This document shows, piece after piece, positions 53,465-61,534 of a stretch of DNA of 64,000 nucleotides; position 1 is the stretch's first letter; each line of letters opens with the position of its first letter. The notes below the pieces were generated by a model. That model was not told the origin of the DNA. It made no database searches and saw only the letters and a list, made by a program, of their open reading frames with translations. Source of the stretch: Anthonomus grandis grandis (Eukaryota; Arthropoda; Insecta; Coleoptera; Curculionidae); NCBI RefSeq assembly GCF_022605725.1, contig NC_065547.1, positions 14,859,167-14,923,166 on the forward strand, read 5' to 3'. Made by a program: the position numbers and the translations under genes.

Positions 53465-53602
53465 ATGGCCGACAGACGATTCCGATTTTCACCATACAAG
53501 CTTCATACACGAGCTGTAAACCTTCTGCTAGTTAACAACAGGTTAAAATTTGGTTCATACTTCCTTCTACAGCTATTGGTAGGTTTACTGAGAGGATAGA
53601 AT
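53465..53602 (+). CDS. Unrecognised small ORF, possible first exon
   Basis: The ATG in a good context (AAGATGGCCGAC) opens 45 codons, MADRRFRFSPYKLHTRAVNL and beyond, to a stop at 53600-53602. Candidate donors follow Arg26 (AGG|ttaa is poor) and near 53577 (TTG|gtaggt). It could be the first exon of a host gene or the leader of a transposon. No homology is recognised, and it may be chance. Confidence 0.2.
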
Positions 53603-53991
53603 TTATCTGCCTGATAACACACAGGAACTTTACCAGCTGGTCCGTAATTTGGCCCTAAGGCAATGATCATTTACGTTGCATTAATTCTTTTGGCATTTAT
53701 TTAGTAAAACTATTTATTGCCTAATCTGGCAAAATACAAAGAACTGGGATTCCGCCATTAATCATGACACAGTCTTACTATGATAGGCTGTAAAATACCT
53801 AGTAAAATACTGCGTTAGTGTCAAAGTGCTTAAGGTGTAAGTTAAGCGAGTTCGATATTATTATTTGGCCAAGTAAGTAAGTAGATTAAGTTATAAAGGT
53901 TTTTTGTAGTTGTTTTCATTAAAACTCTTTAAATTTGTGTTTTTTCAAAAATGTTAGGTGGTTTACCAATTTAGGTTAAATATTTGGTAAA
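53603..53991. other. No gene recognised
   Basis: No assignable feature. Confidence 0.4.
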
Positions 53992-54270
53992 GGTGACGAT
54001 TACTGGGACATTCTAAAATGACGCTATCTCAATAATCGTCACATATGACGGACATTGGTAGATATGCAATATAGGCTAAAATCCATATGAAATTAACACA
54101 TTATTGGTATATTTGTTATCCTTATTGCCGATTTAGTTCTTTAGATTATCATGTTATTGTGACCCAGTATTCATCATACTATTTTCTGTTAAATAAAATA
54201 CTTACAAATAAATAAAGTCAAGTTGACGAATACTGGTACAGGGGGCTGACGAATTCTGGTTCTTTGCAGA

Positions 54271-54600
54271 AATGGCTACAAGATTTAATTATTCTCAAGA
54301 AAATTTGATCAAAGCTATCGTTGCTGGAAAAAATGGGTCCCCAATCTATACTGTCTACAGAAGAAGAAATATTTTTGCAACAATGGATATTTCATTTAGC
54401 TGAAAGACGATTTCCGCTACCAAAAGATCAACTTTTAGATAGTGTTCAAGCTTTAACAAAAAGGTTCAAAAGACGAAATCCATTTACCAATTTTAGGCCA
54501 GGAAGACATTGAAATTAAGCCTTTCTGAAGCCACATTCTTGTATATCGCAAAGAACTTCGCAAATATGTAATAATAAGCACTCATCGCCTTCAGAACTAA
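54271..54600 (+). pseudogene. Tigger-like transposase N-terminal DNA-binding part
   Basis: The ATG at 54271 gives MATRFNYSQENLIKAIVAGK (helix-turn-helix, psq-like). After a frameshift comes QSILSTEEEIFLQQWIFHLA, then RRFPLPKDQLLDSVQALTKR and FTNFRPGRHW, the CENP-B-type second DNA-binding domain. The catalytic region should follow RPGR-WY but is gone. Confidence 0.82.
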
Positions 54601-55089
54601 TAGAAGAAACTAATGATGAATATTCAAAAGATGTAATTATTATAAGTGAATCTGGGAAAGTTACATCGCAAGGTAAACAAAAAACTGCTGCTCGTGTAGC
54701 TTTATATTTATTTCATCTTTAGGTACTATGAGCCTACAAAACCAAGCAGAGCAAGAAGAAAACGCAAGAGATGTAATTCTAAATGAACGAGTCAAACTCC
54801 TAACTCAAGGTAATGTTTACTAAAACTTATATTCATCAATCACGTAAATGGTTTATTTTAAGATAATGCAAATCATGAAACCAATCAGGAAAATTCAGAA
54901 AGCGATACCTCTACATTAGATTCAAATAACTCTAATGAACAGATAATTTAGAATCCTTTGTCTTCTACAACATTTATAAAAGAAATTATTACGGAAATTT
55001 CGGAAGATGCAAGTACGAATACGCCTTCGTGAAATTAAATCCTAGAACTCGATAAGTCTATTAAACCAAAATTCGACCAGCTGAGGAGA

Positions 55090-55550
55090 ATGAAGTATCA
55101 TTAATAAATATGAAACAAATGGGCCAGAAGGAACAGTCACCAATGCCAGATTCAACACCAACAGAAAAAAATATTGGAAAAAATTCTGCTTCAAGTTTTG
55201 AATCACCAAAAACTAGGGAAATAAATGCAGACGAACCTTCAATTCCAAGTCCATTCAAATCTGCACTTTTTTGGTCTGGACCTTCTAAACCTACAAAAGT
55301 TGTAAAAAAAGTAAAAATTCTGGCAGTGGCAACGTCAGAAAAGTTGCTGGAATTCTACCGAAAGAAAGAAGCAGTTAAAGCAGAAGAACTTAAAGAAAAG
55401 GAAGAAAGAAAACAGGTTTTGTAAAATTTGCGAAGAAGATTCTCGGGAAAGTATGATAGAATGCATGAACTGTAAATACTGGATCCAAGAAAAATGTACA
55501 GGGGCATTAAAAAAAAAACAAAAAAAAATTACTGTACAACGTGTTTAATC
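55090..55550 (+). pseudogene. Tigger-like transposase C-terminal part with PHD-like finger
   Basis: 55110-55424 holds a Ser/Pro-rich linker with FKSALFWSGPSKPTKVVKKV and a Lys/Glu helix. After a frameshift comes FCKICEEDSRESMIECMNCK, then YWIQEKCTG, a PHD-like cysteine cluster often found at the end of insect Tigger transposases. Confidence 0.75.
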
Positions 55551-55994
55551 TAAAAAATAAATGTGTATTTTAAGTAAAGCAAATCGATTTTTCTTCAATA
55601 TAGGTATAGCGCCGAAAAGACATTCAATATAATGACGAATACGGGAACTTGGTCTAGTTAGTGGGTGACGATTACTGGGTCGAAATGTACCGTAAAGTGA
55701 GGAGACTTTACGGTATTTATTTAAATTAAATTTGCTCCATGGAAATATGTTCTCCTTACTTGAACTTAGTGACGAGGAGAGTTGACGTAAATTTCGGTAA
55801 CGAAAAAAGAGTTTGTAACGTATTTTTTGATAAGACCGTTATGGATTTAACGGTGTTTTCTTGAAAATATTAAAAAAGTAATAGCTGTGTTTGCCTTTTA
55901 TTATTTGATCTTGAAGTGTATGTTTTGATTATGTGTATGTGTGGCAGTCAATGATGTCAAAAAGGGAACTTTAAGTTTAAGACAGGCATCTGTA

Positions 55995-57325
55995 TAACAG
56001 GCGTTATAAAATACCAAAGTCCACTATAAATGACAAAATTAAGGGATCCCACACAAAGCGCCATGGCGGACAGACAGTATTATCGGAAGAAGAGAAAAAC
56101 GCTTTCGTAGAAGCGATATTACTAGCCGCTGAATGGGGTTTTCCGCTAACCGAACTTGACATTCGTCAAATTGTCCAACAATACTTAACAAGGCAAGGTA
56201 AATCAGTTAGAAAGTTCAAAAATAATCTCCCCGGCATAACTTGGATGAAAAAGTTTCTTTCTGGGCATAAGACTCTAACGACAAGGTTAGCACAAAATAT
56301 CAAGAGAAATAGAGCGGAAGTAACCTGCGCTACTATCAATTAATATTTTGAGGACCTAAAAAAAACAATTAAGGACGTAATCCTGCTCATTTGCCGCTTT
56401 TCTGACGTCTAATCCGCTCTCGTGATTGGTCACTTTTAGCATCTTAGAAAAGTACTTAAAAAAAAACCGCTCATCAGAATGAGTTGAAAATTGGTCAAAG
56501 TGTTTCTTATTCGATTCCGCACAGATTCACTATTTTGTTTTGTGATATTCGATCTGGTTATCTTAAAATTTAATAAACTGTAAATAAAATACTATCGGTA
56601 AAACTGGCAACGACGTGAATACGCCCGACCAAGATGCAAGCCAGCCTGAACAGCTGACGAGGGAAGCCAATAATAGCAAATCACAAAATGTAAATTATAA
56701 CGGATCGCCAAACAAAATAGTGAATCTGAGCGGAATCGAATAAGAAACACTTTGACCAATTTTCAACTCATTCTGATGTGAGGTTTTTTTTTTAGCAAGA
56801 CTACGTCCCCTTAGACGTCCCAGCTGAAAACATTGTCAACTATGACGAAACAAATTTCAGTGACGACCCAGGAAAACCCAAGGTAGTGTGCAAGCAAGGA
56901 TCTAAACATTGCGATCGAGTCATTGATTCATCAAAAACAAATATAAGTGTGATGATGTCGGCATCAGCTTCCGGCGTTTGCTTCCGACTTTTGCCTCCGT
57001 TTGTGGTTTATAAAGCCAAACACAGATATGGGAGCAAGAGGGACCGACTGGTAGTCGCTACAGCATTAGCAAAAGTGGCTGGTTCGAAACCACCACATTT
57101 GTAAAGTGGTTTCGCCAAACTCTCCTGCCATATTTTAGGCATAAAGAAGGGCAGAAGGTTCTAATTGGTGATAACCTTTCAAGCCATATTACCCTAGATG
57201 TGATACAGGATTGTCAAAAATATGGCATAGAATGTACATTGCTTCGCATCGCCCTAATTCGACACACCTATGTCAGCCATTAGATGTTGCATATTTTGCT
57301 CCTTTTAAGAAGCATTTAAGATCTC
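55995..57325 (+). pseudogene. Pogo-type DDD transposase relic
   Basis: It starts with a DNA-binding part (IPKSTINDKIKG, VLSEEEKNAFVEAILLAAEW, PLTELDIRQIVQQYL, GITWMKKFLSGH), then YFEDLKK. After the MITE come DVPAENIVNYDETNFSDDPG (first Asp), then a Ser/Ala-rich strand, QKVLIGDNLSSHITLDVIQD (second Asp) at about 57150-57210, and the third acid region (HLCQPLDVA in a shifted frame, about 57265-57290). The DDD order fits pogo elements. An in-frame TAA interrupts it at about 56340, and several frameshifts follow. Confidence 0.83.
56372..56810. mobile_element. MITE inserted in the pogo gene, with TTA duplication
   Basis: The ends are AGGACGTAATCCTGCT at 56372 and, inverted, AGCAAGACTACGTCCCC at 56810. 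Inside them a 68-bp arm (56472-56539) is inverted at 56711-56778 with one mismatch. TTA lies on both sides (56369-56371 and 56811-56813), as in PIF/Harbinger-type elements. The pogo coding sense resumes directly behind it. 439 bp, no coding capacity. Confidence 0.85.
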
Positions 57326-57330
57326 TTACC

Positions 57331-57683
57331 TGCTAAGGTAAAATAGTATATATGAAAAGACATAGTTTTGTAAAAATAAGGTTTTTCGGAATTTTTGGTG
57401 CCGTTTTGGTATTAATAAATTTACAAACATGAAATTTATAATGTGACTACTAAATCTTGTCAATGATTTAGTTAACAGGATGTATCAAAATTTATGTGGG
57501 TTGAGTTTTATTTTTTTATATACTCCTTATCCACGGATAGAAAAAAAACAAAAAAAATTAAACCGAGGTAAATTGGTGTATGATAAATTTATATATATTT
57601 GCCAGGGGGAAAAAACAATTAAGAGTTGGTTAATAAACTTGATTTATTAATAAAATTCTTGTGAAAGCCACTTATAATGTAAA
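57331..57683. other. No gene recognised
   Basis: AT-rich. Nothing assigned. Confidence 0.4.
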
Positions 57684-58990
57684 TTGCGAGGTAAATTCCA
57701 AATGAAATATTTAAAGACCTTTTATGGTAAAAGATCCTCTAAAACTGGATTTTCAGGTAAACGTATTCAAAATTTCGTTTTATTTGCAGGCTTTTTAGAT
57801 ACCAAATCTAAAATAATCTTTGCCTTTTTTGAAGCAGCTACTCCTCTGTCGGCTGTCATAACTTCTGGTATTTCTAATTTAGCCCTTTTCTTTAAAACAT
57901 TTTTTGCAGAGATAAATTCCCCGCAGAGCTCAGTTTTATATATAAAATCTGTACTTCCTTGCATAAATTTAGCATAGAAAATGTCATTAAAAAGGGGTAT
58001 TGCTTCGTCAGTATATTCCGATTTTTGAGATTGAATAATGTTTTCAAATCTATAAAAATCTGATGGCTCGAAAACATTTATATCGGCTCGAGTGGATGCC
58101 TTTTGGCAAGCAGCTTTATAATCATCAAGTTAAAACTATTGTGTGATGTTCTAAGAGCCTTTCAATCTTTTGCTTAAAAAACTTGTGATTCAGCATGTTT
58201 GGCATTATAGTCTTCATGCATTAATCTTATTGTCCAGTCAGAATGCAAGTATTTTCTATTAGATGCATGTTCCCTTGCATAATGTGATGATAATGGTTTA
58301 AACGAATATGTATGTGCTTTGATAAGATTTCGATGTTTTTTATTTGGGGTTGAATGCTTGCCACGTAGGTTTCGAATGAACCTTTTATTGCCATCAGAAT
58401 CGATTAAGGATTTTCGTAGGATTGTAAGTATATTTGCATTCCCAAATACAAGAATTCTCAAAAAAAAAATTGGCAAACTTGTACACTTGTTATTGTCTCG
58501 GCATGGTTTTTTATTGGCAATAAATACTTTCTAGTACATTCCAATACGAAGCTTTCTTTTACACAATTTCTCAATAACTTTGGAAGACAGCCAAACTCTT
58601 TGCTTATGTCTATCCATTCTCCAATATTCGCTGTTTATATGAAGTCTATGTTCGGCATCAATTTTATTAAAACATTTCATCTTACATGTACAAGTTTCTT
58701 TTACCGAATGTTTTGTTTAATTGTTCTTCATTTGACTTTCTGTGCTCTTATTTCTACTTTTTTAAATTATTGTGTTTTCAGATGCAGTATGTTCTGAATT
58801 TTTAAATGATTGGGAATTTCTGTTTTTCTTATCTAATTAGATATAACTAGAATATCTCATAAACCATTTTGTTCCTCTCGCAAGTCAGTTGAACGCGTTT
58901 CTTTTTCCTCATCACTCTTTGACTCATCCGTGTTATTAGGATCAAAGTCAGGATCCTTTTCAAAATCGTCGAGGTTTTCTTCATTTAAAA
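57684..58990 (-). pseudogene. Second relic of the unusual DDE (Sola-like) family
   Basis: On the - strand: an acidic N-terminal stretch (about 58900-58990), the block 58174-58476 with FGNANILTILRKSLIDSDGN and NLRGKHSTPNKKHRNLIKAH, then PLSSHYAREHASNRKYL. This parallels the SHYCRSSSTKKYL block in the transposase at 28505. Downstream blocks (57767-58077) read KLSSAGNLSLQKMF and KKRAKLEIPEVMTADRGVAA in shifted frames. The D/D/E boxes were not found, so only the N-terminal half can be assigned. Confidence 0.5.
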
Positions 58991-58993
58991 AAG

Positions 58994-59029
58994 CCTTAGA
59001 ACATTGAAAGGCCTTTCAATGTTCTAAGG
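58994..59029. repeat. Perfect 36-bp palindrome without loop
   Basis: The left arm CCTTAGAACATTGAAAGG, of 18 nt, is followed immediately by its exact reverse complement. It sits at the boundary between the DDE relic and a LINE fragment. Confidence 0.95.
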
Positions 59030-59034
59030 TATAT

Positions 59035-59440
59035 TCATGCTCATAAATTTACGAAAACCACAATCCATTCCACAATCTTGACCAAAGTAGGCAGTAATGC
59101 TATCGGTCTAAAATTAGCAGGATAGTTGTGTTGATCCTTCTTGTAAAGAGGAATAATCACTGCTCTCCTTAAGCAAGCCGGGAAAATTTTAAACATAAAT
59201 AAAAAGTTAATTGTCTTAGCCAAAACCTAGGGCCAAGATGTATGTCATTAGTGAAAGCCTATCTCATCCTGATGAACTTTTGTTAATTATATTATTTAAT
59301 AAGCTTTTAAGGTCATCTTCGTTCTTCATTCGTTGGAGCAAAAAAAAGATTCAGCTACTACCAAATTGCTTAGTTAGCTTCTGTAAAATATTTGCTAAAA
59401 GCTTATTAGCAACAACACGTCATTTATAATTTTCCAAGAT
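59035..59440 (-). pseudogene. LINE RT fragment
   Basis: RMKNEDDLKSLLNNIINKSS (about 59265-59330) then FKIFPACLRRAVIIPLYKKD and FRPIALLPTLVKIVEWIV (59050-59190) follow the order of the RT start of Jockey/CR1-type LINEs. A stop lies near 59230. It is cut off at the palindrome. Confidence 0.8.
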
Positions 59441-59564
59441 TCTCTTGCTCTATTGGAGGAATTATTTATTCTGCTTTGATAATAAGTCCACATTGCCATG
59501 TTAATCAAGTTTCTGAAGACCCTGCATTATGTATTAAAATAATTTAAAAATTAGACATTGTTCA
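59441..59564. other. Spacer before the LTR element
   Basis: Nothing was recognised. If the LTR ends near 59565 the target duplication should be here, but it was not identified. Confidence 0.3.
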
Positions 59565-59811
59565 TAGAGTATTTCATTATGTAGTGAAGAGAGCGAGTTA
59601 TAGATTTGAAAGATGAAAAGGCTTTTTTTAAAAATTTATTTTAAGAACGTTACAGCGTTGTGACTTAACTCTACTAATGCTTAAATCTATCTGATTAAAA
59701 CAATACAAATTACTTCTTAGCTAAAGTAAAAATGATTACAATGTAAAAGATCATATTCTATAAACTAAGGAATAAAATATACTATAGTCAGGGGTTATAT
59801 GTTCCATAACT
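59565..59811 (-). repeat. Probable 3' LTR of the errantivirus-like element
   Basis: On the - strand it starts AGTTATGGAACATATAACCC directly after the polypurine tract and carries AATAAA near 59630. Errantivirus LTRs often start with AGT (family knowledge). The outer boundary is a guess, because the 5' LTR is outside the window and cannot be compared. Confidence 0.5.
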
Positions 59812-59821
59812 CCTCCCTCCT
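59812..59821 (-). promoter_or_regulatory. Polypurine tract
   Basis: AGGAGGGAGG on the - strand lies between the env stop and the LTR start. It is the expected primer site for plus-strand DNA synthesis. Confidence 0.8.
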
Positions 59822-59861
59822 AAGAAACGAGCTTACGGATGGTACAGGAGTGGTGAGGTGG

Positions 59862-61496
59862 TTATATGACGATTTCTGAACAGGATTTCGTCATAGATTC
59901 GTCTGGATGTAGGCTTCTCTTAGATATTCTTGGCATCAGGAATTTCTGCACCATAAAGTAGCTAATTATTGCTACTAGCAGAATATAAAGTAATACGGTA
60001 TAAATGCTGGTTCTGTGGTAGTATACAGGTTGGTTCAGGGCCCGGTCAAGTCTTTGATGCTGAATCTCGATGGATTTATGAAGATGTTTGGCTTCATTTA
60101 GGTCCAGTGAGCTTAATTCCAAATTATTAAAGAGAATTGGTGTAGCTTCATTGCTAGGCGGTGATAGGTTGATTTGAGGTAGTTCGATGTTTTTGTAATG
60201 GGTTTCTGGATCCTTGTAATTTTTGATGACAATGTTTCCGACACGAAGTTCACAAGTAGAATCCAGTTCTACGATGTAGGTGCCATTTAATGGGATATTA
60301 TCTTTATTGGAACCACAAGTCTGGATAGCTGCAAGAGGTCGAGGTACGATTAGCATCCATTTTCCTTCTTCCAGTTTTTCTGCTTTGTTGGTGGTAATTT
60401 GGATTTTCGTCTGCTGGCATTGGGATATTGATTCTCTAAATTTTAGCATCTGTACTTCGCAAGATGCATCTTCGTCTATAGGCAAGGGGTTAAAGTCTTG
60501 GCAAACGTATTCGTTGGTGGTGATTTTCCTGCATGGTTGGTTGGATTTTGCATAATTCAGCTCATTAAGGATTAGGTATTTGGTTTGCAGAAATATTACA
60601 TCGTGGAAGGTTTTTGAAGGTGTAGGTAGAGGATAAAGGTGGTACAGTAGATAACTGTTCTTCTCTACGATCGGCATTTCAATGATAAATATGACTTTGT
60701 TTTCCTTTGCGTAACTTTTTATATTAAGGACTTTCTCAAAAAGAAATACATTTTTAAAAGTTGGATCAAATGGGAGTTTACCGGATGTTAAACTCGTAGA
60801 AATTAATTGAATTTCCTTGAATAAGTCTTTTGGACTAATGATCGATGGATGAAAGGTATTTAGTTTTGAAAAAGTTATTGCTATTTGAAGATCTTCTAAG
60901 ACATCATACATTTCTTGTAAGAATGTGGTAGCATGAGATAGAATTGTTTGCAAAAGAAAGAAATGCTTATCTTCAAAACTGATTTTGTTAAGTCTTTGGA
61001 CCTCTATTTGAATTTCTTTTATTTGTGATTCCAAAATATTTTGATTGGAAGTTAAATTCTTTGAGAGTTTTTGAAAAAGTTTATTAGAATTATCTATTAT
61101 GGTAATTTGTTCTTGCATTAAAAGTTTTATATTATTTTCGTTTTGCATAATTGAAGTTATTGCTGAATCATAGCGCTGAGCATCCTCATTATCTAAATTG
61201 CCGGTTATACTTTTGACAATACTGCCTAATCCATTTATAAGGCCTCTTTTTTCGCGAGTTTTAAGAGAGAATGGATTTATTTGAAGTATTTGATTTTTTA
61301 TTTTTTCTTTTAAGGTTGAAGCTAAATTGTATGAATTAAAATATTCTTTTTTATATAAAGAACAGTTTTCTATGTTTTTTTCTAAGTCGTATATAGTTTT
61401 TTGCATTATGAGGTATTGACTGATAATAGGGTTGATGTCGTAAATTTGAATGAAAGTCCAGTAATCAATTATGTTTTGCGAGTTTCCTAATTTCAT
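59862..61496 (-). CDS. Env (F-protein-like) of the errantivirus-like element
   Basis: An endogenous insect retroelement env, of the type related to baculovirus fusion (F) proteins. 544 codons are open from the ATG at 61494-61496. Visible features: a furin-type cleavage site (REKR, about 61245-61255) directly before a Gly-rich hydrophobic segment, long heptad-like helices behind it, several Cys in the second half, a transmembrane segment near residues 497-520, and a short basic cytoplasmic tail. No stop interrupts it. The same frame stays open upstream of the ATG and overlaps the end of pol in another frame, so the true N-terminus is probably reached by splicing, as known for this group. Function in this copy is not shown. 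Confidence 0.88.
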   Translation of the reverse strand: MKLGNSQNIIDYWTFIQIYDINPIISQYLIMQKTIYDLEKNIENCSLYKKEYFNSYNLASTLKEKIKNQILQINPFSLKTREKRGLINGLGSIVKSITGNLDNEDAQRYDSAITSIMQNENNIKLLMQEQITIIDNSNKLFQKLSKNLTSNQNILESQIKEIQIEVQRLNKISFEDKHFFLLQTILSHATTFLQEMYDVLEDLQIAITFSKLNTFHPSIISPKDLFKEIQLISTSLTSGKLPFDPTFKNVFLFEKVLNIKSYAKENKVIFIIEMPIVEKNSYLLYHLYPLPTPSKTFHDVIFLQTKYLILNELNYAKSNQPCRKITTNEYVCQDFNPLPIDEDASCEVQMLKFRESISQCQQTKIQITTNKAEKLEEGKWMLIVPRPLAAIQTCGSNKDNIPLNGTYIVELDSTCELRVGNIVIKNYKDPETHYKNIELPQINLSPPSNEATPILFNNLELSSLDLNEAKHLHKSIEIQHQRLDRALNQPVYYHRTSIYTVLLYILLVAIISYFMVQKFLMPRISKRSLHPDESMTKSCSEIVI

Positions 61497-61534
61497 TGGT
61501 AAAAGTCCGGGGTTCTTGGATACGTCATGAAATG

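Larger units (their letters stand above)
53992..55680 (+). mobile_element. Pogo/Tigger-like element with internal deletion
   Basis: GGTGACGATTACTGGG occurs in direct orientation at 53992-54007 and 55664-55679, bracketing the element; GTGACGATTA also folds back with TAATCGTCAC at 54033-54042. Inside are an N-terminal DNA-binding part and a C-terminal PHD-like finger of an insect Tigger-type transposase, while the DDD core is absent. Confidence 0.65.
55688..57330 (+). mobile_element. Second pogo/Tigger-like element, broken and carrying a MITE
   Basis: TACCGTAAAGT...ACTTTACGGTA at 55688-55715 (11-bp arms, 6-nt loop) marks a likely left end. Coding remains run to about 57325. The MITE at 56372-56810 splits it. 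Confidence 0.7.

Noticed and set aside
60280..60555. + strand frame of 91 codons within env
   Set aside because: Shadow of the env coding sequence on the opposite strand.
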